The position numbers and the translations under genes were made by a program. From assembly GCF_028640845.1 (NCBI RefSeq), contig NC_080539.1:177160736-177224735 (forward strand): DNA of 64,000 bases, read 5' to 3'. How positions within the stretch are numbered: the stretch's first letter is position 1; each line of letters opens with the position of its first letter. This DNA is from Ahaetulla prasina. Its lineage: Eukaryota > Chordata > Lepidosauria > Squamata > Colubridae. Of this stretch, positions 1 through 11,543 are shown one piece after another. The notes under the pieces are model-generated. The model had not been told where the DNA came from and ran no database searches. It was given only the letters and a program-made list of their open reading frames with translations.

Positions 1-672
1 TTCTACAGAAGTTAAAAGGATCAAAATATAAGGTGTGAGAAGTCTGAAACTAGAAACAAAAGTTATGAATCTGTAAAGCTGTAAAGCCCGTCTCCTGAGG
101 TTCTTATCAGATTAATTGTTGTTGAAATTGCAGATGATTTAATGAAGATTATTAGTCCTCTGGGCTCACCCTCTAGGAACAACCCCAGAAACAAATTAGT
201 CCTTCTGCCAAATTCTTACTAGTTAACAGCTAAGAAAGTCTCCTTACAATCTGGAGGGACAGATATTATGTCTCCTAGTAAACCACATCTTCTCTCTTCC
301 TTTGTAGCTAGTTGATATTGATGGGGGGGGGGAGGTCCCTCCTTTGTGGGGTTCTACAAAGTTCAACACTCTTTTTTCTTCCATTTAAGCTCTACATGAA
401 ATTGCTAGGTGAGATCAACTGCCAGTTCAGGGTTCAGTATCATCAATATTTGAATGATAACATATCTTTTTATATTTATTTTTAATAATAATTTATTAAA
501 AATGCAATCACAAAGATAAAAACTAATCCAAACTAGAAAAGAAAAAGGTAAATTTAAAGTAAAATTTAAAGTAAATAAATATATAAAGAAATGATTACTC
601 CCTTCATCATAAGAAATATGAACAATTTTAAATATTCTCCTTCAATTGTAATCACTAGTTCCTTTTGGTTCC
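1..672. other. AT-rich non-coding DNA, nothing recognised
   Basis: There is no credible coding frame and no repeat I can name. A short G-run lies near 325-333. The stretch ends at the left target duplication of the hAT element that follows. Confidence 0.5.
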
Positions 673-680
673 CTGTAGAC

Positions 681-1595
681 CAGGAGTCCCCAGCCTTTTG
701 GACCTCAGGGACCACCAAGTTCATAATTTGAAATCCCGGGGACCACTAATACGAATCCAGCGCGCTGCTTGCTGAAGTGCCTGGAGTCCCAGTGACGGGA
801 TGGGGTCCTTTAGGCACTGTCCCTCCTCTCTCTCTTTCTCCCCCCTTCCCCTCTCTCTTCCACTCTTTCTCATTCTCGCGCCCCCCCTCTCCCACTCATT
901 CCTTCATCTCTTTCTCTCCCTGCTTTCTCTTTCTTTCTCTCTCCCTCTCTCTTTCTCTCTCTCTCTCTCCCCCTCTCTCTTCCCCCCTTTCTCTCCCCTT
1001 TCTCTCTCATTCTCTTTCTCTCCCCTTTCTCTTTCTTGCTCTCTCTCTCCCCTCTCTCTCCCCACACTCTTTCTCTCTCCCTTCTCTCTCTCATTCTCTT
1101 CTCTCTCCCCTTTCTCTCTCTCTCTTTCTCTCTCTCTTTCCCCCTCTCTTCCCCTCTCTTCCACTCTTTCTCATTCTCGCGCCCCCTCCCACTCATTCCT
1201 TCATCTCTTTCTCTCCTGCTTTCTCTTTCTCTCTCCTCTCTCTCTCTCTCTCCCCTCTCTCTTCCCCTTTCTCTCCCCTTTCTCTCTCATTCTCTTTCTC
1301 TCCCCTTTCTCTTTCTTGCTCTCTCTCTCCCCTCTCTCTCCCCACACTCTTTCTCTCTCCCTTCTTTCTCTCATTCTCTTTCTCTCCCCTTTCTCTCTCT
1401 CTCTTTCTCTCTCTCTTTTCCCCCTCTCTTCCCCTCTCTCTCTCATCTCTCTCTCTCCTTTCCCTCTCTTTCTCTCTCCCCCACTCTCTCTCTCTTTCTC
1501 TCTCATTCTCTTTCTCTCCCCTTTCTCTCTTGCTCTCTCTCTTTTCCCCTCTTTCCCCCCCCTCTCTCCCCCCCACATTCTTTCTCTTTCTCCCC

Positions 1596-1648
<53 letters not shown>

Positions 1649-2555
1649 TCTTATTCTCCATGCATCCCTTTCAGAGCCAGGCGGCTTCAAGCAAGAGCTG
1701 TGAAGAGAGCGGCCCCCCGGGCGACATCCCCGGGGAGGCAGGCAAGCTGGGCGGTGGAGCGCCCTTTTAGTTTTTCCTCCAGCTGAGTAAGCAGCCCAGA
1801 GACTCTGGGAGGAGGAGGAGGCGGGCAGAAGCAGGAGGGGGGCGGATTGCTCCAGAGAAACAAGGCACACCAGGAAGGACTGCTGCCTGCTGCGCCGACC
1901 TCGCAAAATTGAAGTGGGGGGGTTGATACTTAATGCAAGACATCACCCTTCGGCCCCACCCCTGCACTTCTTCATTCTCTCTCTCTCTCTCTCACTCTCT
2001 TTCTCTCTGTCATCTCATGGGCCAGCCAGTGTCTTGGGGCTGAGAGGAAGTCAAGTGTCTCCCTGAGAGACCGACGTGCAGGAGCACCAACAAGGCCGGA
2101 AGAAACAGCCACAAGATCCAGCTCCCGCTCTGGAATATGGAGCAAATCTCCATTCCCCCCCCTTCCCTTGCCAGGGGAGGAGTGACTGGGAAGGGAGGGT
2201 GAGGGGCGGGGACAGCCACTGGTGGGTTCAACTGATAGGAAACTAAAGCAGGGGGAAGAAACAGCCTGGGATTCCCGCCACCCGTTGCTTCGGCCCGCCT
2301 GCACCACCATTCCCCCCTCTTGCACCATTACCTCATTCCAGCCGGTGAGGGCTCTGCTGCAAAGTTACAAATTGCCCGAACCTCCCTCAACAGCGGAGAT
2401 TTACAGCTCCACCATGAGCTGCCTGGCCAGTCCCATCTTCCAGCGCTGTAGTCACGGGACTGGCCATTGCTTATCCGGGAGCAGGTGTGCCGCAGACCAC
2501 CAACATTTTCTCACGGACCACCAGTGGTCCGCAGACCACCAGTTGGTGACCGCTG
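681..2555. mobile_element. non-autonomous hAT element, 1.9 kb
   Basis: The left end reads caggagtccccagcctttt and the right end, read inward, starts cagcggtcaccaactggtgg, a typical imperfect hAT inverted terminal repeat. The element is flanked by a perfect 8-bp duplication, ctgtagac, at 673-680 and 2556-2563, the target-site size of the hAT superfamily. No transposase is encoded. The left half is a long CT-rich tract; the right half (about 1670-2480) is GC-rich and shares sequence with the right part of the hAT element at 14065-16178 (for example ctggaatatggagcaa in both). The long frames here are products of the simple repeat and are not genes. Confidence 0.85.
820..1645. repeat. polypyrimidine (CT-rich) satellite-like tract
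   Basis: About 820 bp are almost purely C and T on the + strand. The tract is not a plain dinucleotide: a block containing cattctcgcgccccc, cactcattccttcatctc and tgctttctcttt occurs at about 871-935 and again at about 1172-1230, giving a roughly 300-bp higher-order period. It ends in a pure (CT)n run at 1604-1645. The apparent proteins rich in Leu/Ser/Pro or Arg/Glu are translation artefacts. Confidence 0.9.
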
Positions 2556-2563
2556 CTGTAGAC

Positions 2564-4390
2564 TGATCCTTCACAGTCTTATCATATCATTTCTTAAAGA
2601 AAATTCTCCAAAAAGCATTATCAGGATTCTTATAATTAATTTCAAATTTCTATTTCAAATCATCTGGGTTCATTTGTAACTTTCCCAAAAGTTGTAATTA
2701 CCCTTTTGCTGTTTATTAATTTTTTAAAAAGTTTTTGAACTTGTAAATTTTGTTAATAAATTTAGTGTACTTAGAATTTATTGAGCCAAACATTCCTAAT
2801 AGCTAAAAGGCAATTAACAAGTAATTTCTGAAAATGATTAAAAAAAAGAAGTATGTTACTCAGTGTCCTTAAAGTTGCTGACCATGGTTTGAGCAAGATG
2901 GCTATTATGAAGGCAAATATATGTGTCCCAGGATATGACCCAGACTAAACTTCTGGTCCCAGTGAACAACCCAGATTGGATTCTGCAAGATGGCTATTCC
3001 TTTGTTTCCCACTGGAGATCATTGCCTTGTGGGTGATCGCAAGTCCTCTCCTTTTCTAGAGAGAAATTATGAAGAACCAGTGTACTCACCAGTGCTTCAT
3101 TCTGCTACAGTTATTGGTTCAATACCCAATGCCCAATTATAATCTCTCAACCCCAAGATGTCCAGGTGATGTTGTTGAGGTTCTGTCTCAGTTCCCATCC
3201 TTTTTCCCCCCCAAAGGCCAACATTGCAAATTAATCTTTGACCTATAAGTACTTTGCAGCTACTAGTTCTGCAAGTTTATGATTCTTAGAAGCCAGTCCA
3301 GTTGGCCTTTTAAAAATGGCCTCTAAAAGTTTATGATCTCTCTACTTTTCATTGTCCTTCCATAATCCAGATCATAGCCTCTGAAACCAAATTTCTCAAA
3401 TCAGTAGCATTTTTCTTGTTACCTGATTTGTTTTCAGTTATGTTACCTGAATCTACAGTAGTCTTTAAGAAATGTAATTTAAGGAGTCTATTTTTTACAG
3501 GGGAACAAGCTACCTTGGAACAAGTTTAGAGAGATTCTTTCAAAAAGTTCAGTTAGAGAGAGAGAGACATAGCTGACAGCACAAAGGGTGACTGCATCAT
3601 CAGTAAAAGGAAGGATTAAAAGAGTTAGTCAGAAGTAATTTATGTTGAATTACATTTTCCAACTGACAGTGATTAAGACTGAGTAGCATTTAGGTGTGTA
3701 AAATGCCTTAGGATATGAATTTGTTTTATTATATTTTCTTTAAAGAATCAGCTAACACTTGCAATTTGTTTCTTTCCATAATAAAAGCTACTGTCTCAGA
3801 ATAAATTTACTCTCTTATGAATATCTACTGGACTCTCAATATATCATTTAATAAATGAGGCACTTCAAGAATTAAAGATGCACTTTAATCCATATGTAGA
3901 TTTATGTTAATTATCTGATATATTGTAATATACTTGGACATATTAATTAGTAGCTATGGTATATAAGATCCTGATATCAATTTATTTCGCTAAAGAAAAG
4001 TGGTGGTAGTATAGATTAGGCTGGTAGTCAACAGTCTTATGTGACATTTGTGTTAAAGGATGTTGTAGGTGCTATGTGTCCAGTTGTAAAATTTCATATG
4101 TAAATACAAATTTTGCAGAGATTTGGGCCATTTTTATTTTGAAAAAAATCTTGGTAAAGAAAATATATACTGAAATTGTAATTTTGGCTTATCTAAAATA
4201 GGAGCAAAGTTATATGATATCTTCATGTAGGAGTTTTTAAAAAACAAACCTTTGTTTGTAAATGTGGCTTTGGGTATTTCAATATTGAAAATAGAAAAGA
4301 TGGGTTTCAGTTATAAGCTAGCACTAGGGCAGTTTACTGATTTATTTTTTGTCAGTCTAGAACACAATATACTAGAAGCTCTAACAATAG
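2564..4390. other. AT-rich non-coding DNA, nothing recognised
   Basis: No coding frame above background and no recognisable repeat, apart from a short (GA)n run near 3555-3568. Confidence 0.5.
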
Positions 4391-5661
4391 TCATAAGAAT
4401 AGAATTTTTTTTTTATTGGCCAAGTGTGATTGGACACACAAGGAATTTGTCTTGGTGCATATGCTCTCAGTGTACATAAAAGAAAAGATACGTTCGTCAA
4501 GGTACAAAATTTACAACACAAATGATGGTCAATATATCAATATAAATCATAAGGATTGCCAGCAACAAAGTTACAGTCATACAGTCATAAGTGGAAAGAG
4601 ATTGGTGATGGGAACGATGAGAAGATTAATAGTAGTGCAGATTTAGTAAATAGTTTGACAGTGTTGAGGGAATTATTTGTTTAGCAGAGTGATGGCCTTC
4701 GGGAAAAAACTGTTCTTGTGTCTACTTGTTCTGGTGTGCAGTGCTCTATAGCGTCGTTTTGAGGGTAGGAGTTGAAACAGTTTATGTCCTGGATGCGAGG
4801 GATCTGCAAATATTTTCACGGCCCTCTTCTTGATTCGTGCAGTATACAGGTCCTTAATGGAAGGCAGGTTGGTAGCAATTATTTTTTCTGCAGTTCTAAT
4901 TATCCTCTGAAGTCTGTGTCTTTCTTGTTGGGTTGCAGAACCGAACCAGACAGTTATAGAGGTGCAAATGACAGACTCAATAATTCCTCTGTAGAACTGA
5001 ATCAGCAGCTCCTTGGGCAGTTTGAGCTTACTGAGTTGGCGCAGAAAGAACATTCTTTGTTGTCCTTTTTTGATGATATTTTTGATGTTAACGGTCCATT
5101 TTAGATCTCATGATGTGATAGAACCTAGAAATTTAAAGGTTTCTACTGTTGATACTGTGTTGTCTAGTATTGTGAGAGGTGGAAGTATGGAAGGGTTTCT
5201 CCTAAAGTCTACCACCATTTCTACGGTTTTGAGTGTGTTCAGTTCCAGATTGTTTTAGTTGCACCACAAGGCTAGTCATTCGACCTCTCGTCTATATGCA
5301 GATTCGTCATTGTCTCGAATAAGACCAATCACTGTTGTGTCATCTGCGAACTTCAGTAGCTTAACAGATGGATCATTGGAGATGCAGTCATTGGTATACA
5401 GAGAGAAGAGAAGTGGGGAGAGCACACAGCCTTGGGGGGCCCCTGTGCTAATTGTACAGGTATTTGATGTGATCTTGCTTAGCTTCACCCGCTGCTTCCT
5501 GTTTGTTAGGAAGCTTGTGATCCACTTACAAGTCTGTTCCGGTACCTGTAGCTGGTTTAGCTTAGTTAGAAGAGTGTCTGGAATGATGGTATTGAATGCT
5601 GAACTAAAGTCTACAAAGAGGACTCTTGCATAGGTCTTTGGAGACTCAAGTCAATCATAAG
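4391..5661 (-). mobile_element. L2/CR1-type LINE copy 1, 5'-truncated
   Basis: Read on the minus strand this is the reverse transcriptase C-terminal half plus 3' UTR of the same LINE family as the fuller copy at 10133-13440. The 3' end lies at about 4397 (agaatagaatttt tail, then ttggccaagtgtgattgg). Minus-strand frames show GAPQGCVLSPLLFSLYT and the KFADDTTVIGL active-site block near 5276-5488, and the SVICTSITVWFGSATQQE region near 4673-5053. The copy breaks at about 5650, just 5' of the FVDFSSAF motif. The sequence tcataag flanks both ends (4391-4397 and 5655-5661), a short probable target duplication. Confidence 0.85.
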
Positions 5662-6540
5662 AAAAAAGAAATGTTTCTAGATAAATGCAGAGATTTAAAT
5701 TTTACTCTTTGACCACACTACCAACTCTCTACATTTAGTTGCCAATGTGACTCATATTTCAGTCTAGTGATGGTATTGTAGCAGTTAATTGTATTGAAGA
5801 CTGGAACAATTCAGTGTCCCCTGCAACAGTAACAGAAGCAAAAAGTAAGTAAAAAAAACCCCAGTTCTTTTACTGGAATCATTCAAAATAGAAAAAAAAA
5901 GAATGAGTAAACATTGTCCTTCTTTAGAATGCTTTGTAAAGTAAAACTTTTCCGAAAAAAGGGAGCACATAAAATGTGAAAGAAGCAAGAAAATCAAGAA
6001 GTTTTGCTACCATGAATTGTTGTTTGTTTTTAATTGTTTGTACTTCACATTTCTAGACCACCCATCTCCTCAGACTGATCTTCTACTGTTGATCAAAAGT
6101 TAGAAGTAACCAATTTGATAATTGCTTAGTATTTTCAAATAACTAATTAATCACACTGATATTGCTCATCTGTACCAGTTAGTCTTCAGTTTCCTTGAAG
6201 GGTGAAAATAAATTATTTTACCTTTCATGTTGTTCATTGAATTGATAAATGAAGTGTTCAGTCTTCAAACATATATAAATATCTGTTGAATTAAAACAAA
6301 TAGTTTATTCCAGGTAACTTACACATTGTCCAGTAATGATTTTTCCCATGTTTTAAGAGGACAGAATCCTGAGGTTTTCAATCTCATTCATAGCACAAAA
6401 AATTAGCTCTCCTGGAAAATTCAAGACATAGAAGAAATTGGAAGGTGTAGAGATAAACTACCAAAGGCATAAAAAACGCAATTAGAGAGTTATTTTCATA
6501 TAAAATGGCAAGGTAATAAATGAAACACTTTGGATATGTG
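5662..6540. other. AT-rich non-coding DNA, nothing recognised
   Basis: No coding frame above background and no recognisable repeat; homopolymer A runs only. Confidence 0.5.
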
Positions 6541-6687
6541 ATAGAATAGAATAGAATAGAATTTATTGGCCAAGTGTGATTGGACACACAAGGAATTTGT
6601 TTTGGTGCATATGCTCTCAGTGTATATAAAAGAAAAGAAAAAGAAAAAAAAATACCTTCATCAAAGGTACAACATTTACAACACAAA
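6541..6687 (-). mobile_element. L2/CR1-type LINE copy 2, 3' end only
   Basis: About 145 bp match the extreme 3' end of the LINE at 10133, from the (AATAG)n tail (agaatagaatagaatag) through ttggccaagtgtgattgg to acaacatttacaacacaa. It is 5'-truncated exactly where the tail of copy 3 begins, so two 3' ends of the family lie in tandem in the same orientation. Confidence 0.85.
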
Positions 6688-8025
6688 TAGAATAGAATTT
6701 TTTATTGGCCAAGTGTGATTGGACACACAAGGAATTTGTCTTGGTGCATATGCTCTCAGTGTACATAAAAGAAAAGATACGTTCATCAAGGTACAACATT
6801 TACAACACAATTGATGGTCAGTATATCAATATAAATCATAAGGATTGCCAGCAACAAGTTATAGTCATACAGTCATAAGTGGAAAGAGATTGGTGCTGGG
6901 AACTATGAAACGATTAATAGTAGTGCAGATTCAGTAAATAGTTTGACAGTGTTGATGGAATTATTTGTTTAGCAGAGTGATGGCCTTCGGGAAAAAACTG
7001 TTCTTGTGTCTAGTTGTTCTGGTGTGCAATGCTCTGTAGCGTCGGTTTGAGGGTAGGAGTTGAAACAGTTTATGTCCAGGATGCGAGGGATCTGTAAATA
7101 TTTTCACGGCCCTCTTCTTGATTCGTGCAGTATACAGGTCCTCAATGGAAGGCAGGTTGGTAGCAATTATTTTTTCTGCAGTTCTAATTATCCTCTGAAG
7201 TCTGTGTCTTTCTTGTTGGGTTGCAGAACCGAACCAGACCGTTATAGAGGTGCAAATGACAGACTCAATAATTCCTCAGTAGCTCCTTGGGCAGTTTGAG
7301 CTTACTGAGTTGGCGCAGAAAGAACAGTCTTTGTTGTCCTTTTTTGATGATGTTTTTGATGTTAACGGTCCATTTTAGATCTCGTGATGTGATAGAACCT
7401 AGAAATTTAAAGGTTTCTACTGTTGATACTGTGTTGTCAAGTATTGTGAGAGGTGGAAGTATGGAAGGGTTTCTCCTAAAGTCTACCACCATTTCTATGG
7501 TTTTGAGTGTGTTCAGTTCCAGATTGTTACGGTCGCACCACAAGGCTAGTCGTTCGACCTCTCGTCATTGTCTCGAATGAGACCAATCACTGTTGTGTCA
7601 TCTGCGAACTTCAGTAGCTTAACAGATGGATCGTTGGAGATGCAGTCTCCAACTGCATTTCCAACAGCTGGTATACAGAGAGAAGAGAAGTGGGGAGAGC
7701 ACACAGCCTTGGGGGGGCCCTGTGCTAATTGTACAGGTATCTGAAGTGATCCCGCTTAGCTTTACCTGCTGCTTCCTGTTTGTTAGGAAGCTTGTGATCC
7801 ACTTACAAGTCTGTTCAGGTACCTGTAGCTGGTTTAGTGTAGTTAGAAGAGTGTCTGGAATGATGGTATTGAATGCTGAACTAAAGTCTACAAAGAGGAC
7901 CCTTACATAGGTCTTTGGAGATTCAAGATGTTGTAAGATGTAGTGCAGAGCCATATTAACAGCATCATCTGTTGATCTATTTGCTCGGTATGCAAATTGC
8001 AAGGGGTCTAACAGCAGATCCGTGG
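6688..8025 (-). mobile_element. L2/CR1-type LINE copy 3, 5'-truncated and rearranged
   Basis: This is a minus-strand 3' part of the LINE family. Minus-strand translation near 7619-8002 shows QFAYRANRSTDDAVNMALHY, VLFVDFSSAFNTIIPD and CVLSPLLF. Compared with the copy at 10133 it has small deletions near 7276 and 7565 and an extra segment near 7648-7670, so the FADD block no longer follows in frame. It is truncated at about 8025, soon after the AYRANRS motif. Confidence 0.85.
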
Positions 8026-8511
8026 TGATATATGAGTGAAATAGAGTGATATTTCACTCCACTTTCTTATTTATGTACAATTTTTTATGCTTCTTAATAG
8101 ATGCTTAGATTATAACTTGTTTTCAAGCAAGAAAGCTAAAAATCTTACCCTGTTATAACATACATGACATATATAAAACAAATGTATATAATAAGAATTA
8201 ACATATAAGGAATGGCAAGTCACTACAATAATTGTTAAATGGTTTGTAAAACACACACTAACAAGCTCATCACTTTTTACTTTTATCAAGTAAAAATATT
8301 TCTCATCAATTGCATCACCATTTTCGGGTTGAATTACTGCAAAGTTTATAACAGAAAGATTAATCCAAAAATCCAAAATGGAGAAAATTCCTAACTGTTA
8401 GAACAATTAATCGTTGTAACGACATGCCTCCAGAAGATGTTGGCGCTTCAATACTAGAAGTTTTTAAGATTGGAGAAGAGATTTTAGACATCTATCTGAA
8501 TTGGTATAGGG

Positions 8512-8853
8512 AAGTGGCCCCCAATCTTTGGGCACCAGGCACTGGTTCCATGGAGAAAGGTTTTTCCATGGATTAGAGTAGAATAGAATAACAGAGTTGG
8601 AAGGGACCTTGAAGGTCTTCTAGTCCAACCCCCTGCTTAGGCAGGAAACCCTACACCACTTCAGACAAATGGTTATCCAACATCATCTTAAAAACTTCCA
8701 GTGTTGGAGCATTCACAACTTCTGGAGGCAAATTGTTCTGGAGGGGCATGGTTTTACGTGCTGCCTGCATCCTGTGGATGGTGGTTGCGTACACTGGTTG
8801 CTGGCATGCCACAAACTGATGCCGATCCATGGATCAAGGAGTGGGGACCCTTG
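8512..8853. mobile_element. hAT-like element inserted in CR1
   Basis: The left end reads aagtggcccccaatctttgg and the right end, inverted, caagggtccccactccttga, which resemble hAT terminal repeats. The flanks gtataggg (8504-8511) and gtattata (8854-8861) match only partly as an 8-bp duplication. It is itself interrupted by a minus-strand CR1 3' end at 8574-8738. Confidence 0.65.
8574..8738 (-). mobile_element. CR1 LINE 3' end nested in the hAT-like element
   Basis: Minus-strand CR1 tail: tagaatagaataacagagtt, then ggaagggaccttgaaggtct, gtccaaccccctgcttaggc and the end of the coding region up to ggaggcaaattgttc. It is the reverse complement of the same segment at 33905-34070. Confidence 0.8.
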
Positions 8854-8938
8854 GTATTATAAGGTTTCCTGCCTGAGCAGAGGCTTGGACTAGGAACATC
8901 TCCAAGGTCCCTTCCAATTCTTGTTATTCTGTTAATTT

Positions 8939-10132
8939 TTCTTTTTATTGACCAAAGTCTCAAATGGATGAGATGTGTGAAGTGGGTTATTCAACTATGA
9001 AACCCACCCCCCATTTTAAGAATGCAAGCAAGTATTGCAATTCCTGATTCCATTTATTCCTTTTATTTTGGTACAGAACATCCAGAATTTCTGTTGCAGT
9101 CTTACATTTCTTTATTCAGAAAAAATACACTGAATTTAGTTAGCTGAATCAGAGGTAAGTAAACATAAGAATACAATTTTAATGTTTCAAAATACTATTA
9201 TCTTAATCAGTATTATTATTTTTAATTTAAAACAATAATTAGGTTTTTATAGGATAAGATTGGAGATATTAATTTCTTATTTTGAAATAGAAAAACCCAA
9301 ATTGGGTTTTCATATTTAGGAAGTCTAAAACAGAGCCTTAAATCTCTGATTATTGCCCTAAAATCTGTATAATACGTTTGCATTTGGGGAGGAATTGTTT
9401 ATATTTGTATATATATCAAAATTATTGCTAATTTTGAAGTACTCACTCAATTAAAAAAAAGTGAGCTGGTATAATGTATATGGTTGTATTAGGTGAGTGA
9501 AAAATATTACTGAATGTATATAAAAGTTATTTTTCAATAAAATTATTATAAATGAGCCTAATGTTTATGCTGAAATTAACTGAATTCTATTTTAGAATTC
9601 ACAATGAAGTCACATTGGTTCTATACCAATTGGTTCTTATACTGTCAAAGTATTGTAGATATGATATTATTGAATTCTATCTAAAATGAATGTTTAATAG
9701 TTTTCTATCTGAACTCTCAAAATGCCGATAACAGTTTGGTGTATTACTATGCAAAAGTAATTTCTGTTAATTTGAAGCTTATTTTAATTATAGATTTGCC
9801 AAGGTTTCATCAATTTAAGTGATTAATAATGAGAATTGTATCATTTTATTACACATGTATGTTTGATTTTTTAAAATTGATTTTTCTGTTGACCAAAATG
9901 CTTCTTTAATCTGTGGAAGGCTTTTAATTCCCTTAAAAGAATTCCCTTAAAAGAATGGGGCTAGTTTTGTATTATCTAAAAACTTGTTCTGGAAAAATTT
10001 TTGAACACCTGGAGAAATTGAAGATTAGAGAGGAATTACAGATTTTAAGAAAAGTTTCCCTCTATTTCTATTGTTAGGTCAATTTAGGATAAAGTTCTAG
10101 TGTGTAGGAAAACACTACCTCTAATTTTTTAT
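8939..10132. other. AT-rich non-coding DNA, nothing recognised
   Basis: No gene, no named repeat and no structured element seen. Confidence 0.5.
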
Positions 10133-10203
10133 GAATAGAATAGAATAGAATAGAATAGAATAGAATAGAATAGAATAGAATAGAATAGAATAGAATAGAA
10201 TTT
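10133..10203. repeat. (AATAG)n microsatellite at LINE 3' tail
   Basis: About 14 tandem copies of a 5-bp unit abut the 3' end of the LINE at 10133-13440. Shorter versions of the same tail occur at copies 1, 2, 3, 5 and 6. Seeding of 5-mer microsatellites by CR1-type LINE tails has been described for snakes. Confidence 0.95.
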
Positions 10204-10542
10204 TATTGGCCAAGTGTGATTGGACACACAAGGAATTTGTCTTGGTGCATATGCTCTCAGTGTACATAAAAGAAAAGATATGTTCATCAAGGTACAACAT
10301 TTACAACACAATTGATGGTCAATATATCAATATAAATCATAAGGATTGCCAGCAACAAGTTATAGTCATACAGTCATAAGTGGAAAGAGATTGCTGATGG
10401 GAACTATGAGACGATTAATAGTAGTGCAGATTCAGTAAATAGTCTGACAGTGTTGATGGAATTAATCGTTTAGCAGAGTGACGGCCTTCGGGAAAAAACT
10501 GTTCTTGTGTCTAGTTGTTCTGGTGTGCAGTGATCTGTCGCG

Positions 10543-11535
10543 TCATTTTAAGGGTACGAATTGAAAGAGTTTATGTGCAGGATGCGAGGGATCTGTAAAT
10601 ATTTTCACGGTCCTCTTCTTGATTCGTGCAGTATACAGGTCCTCAATGGAAGGCAGGTTGGTAGCAATTATTTTTTCTGCAGTTCTAATTATCCTCTGAA
10701 GTCTGTGTTTTTCTTGTTGGGTTGCAGAACCGAACCAGACAGTTATAGAGGTGCAAATGACAGACTCAATAATTCCGCTGTAGAACTGAATCAGCAGCTC
10801 CTTGGGCAGTTTGAGCTTACTGAGTTGGCACAGAAAGAACATTCTTTGTTGTCCTTTTTTGATGATGTTTTTGATGTTAGATGTCCATTTTAGATCTTGC
10901 GATATGATAGAACCTAGAAATTCGAAGGTTTCTACTGTTGATACTGTGTTGTCTAGTATTGTGAGAGGTGGAAGTATGGAAGGATTTCTCCTAAAGTCTA
11001 CCACCATTTCTACGGTTTTGAGTGTGTTCAGTTCCAGATTGTTTTGGTTGCACCACAAGGCTAGTCGTTCGACCTCTTGTCTATATGCGGATTTGTCATT
11101 GTCTCGAATGAGACCAATCACTGTTGTGTCATCTGCGAACTTCAGTAGCTTAACAGATGGATCATTGGAGATGCAGTCATTGGTATACAGAGAGAAGAGA
11201 AGTGGGGAGAGCACACAGCCTTGGGGGGCCCCTGTGCTAATTGTACAGGTATTTGATGTGATCTTGCTTAGCTTCACCTTCTGCTTCCTGTTTGTTAGGA
11301 AGCTTGTGATCCACTTACAAGTCTGTTCCGGTACCTGTAGCTGGTTTAGCTTAGTTAGAAGAATGTCTGGAATGATGGTATTGAATGCTGAACTAAAGTC
11401 TACAAAAAGGACCCTTGCATAGGTCTTTGGAGACTCAAGATGTTGTAGGATGTAGTGCAGAGCCATATTAACAGCATCATCTGTTGATCTATTTGCTCGG
11501 TATGCAAATTGCAAGGGGTCTAACAGCGGATCCAT
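10543..11535 (-). pseudogene. LINE reverse transcriptase, catalytic half
   Basis: This 330-residue frame holds the RT palm and thumb: QFAYRANRSTDDAVN (about 8-22), LFVDFSSAFNTIIPD (about 43-57), GAPQGCVLSPLLFSLY (about 102-117) and the catalytic KLLKFADDTTVIGL block (about 128-141). It continues one frame off from the 11544-13433 frame and is separated from it by what looks like a single missing base near 11541-11546. Its own end, HKLFQFVPLK followed by TGA, is premature: the next codons still read as family sequence (SLHTRTTRHKNSFFPKA), and other copies have an Arg codon at the stop. One frameshift and one nonsense change make it a recently dead copy. Confidence 0.85.
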
Positions 11536-11543
11536 GATGGTTT

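Larger units (their letters stand above)
8383..8938 (+). mobile_element. CR1 LINE 3' end, split by a later insertion
   Basis: The left part (8383-8511) matches the C-terminal coding region and 3' UTR of the CR1 element at 31485-34080 (gttagaacaattaa, then gcctccagaag). The right part (8854-8938) is the CR1 3' end: aaggtttcctgcctgagcag, cttggactagga, ccaaggtcccttccaattct, then a short ttattctgtt tail. The two halves are interrupted by the hAT-like insertion at 8512-8853. Confidence 0.8.

Noticed and set aside
777..1906. Long open frames on both strands (Ser/Leu/Pro-rich and Arg/Glu-rich)
   Set aside because: They lie in a polypyrimidine simple repeat, overlap in several frames and have no domain-like composition.
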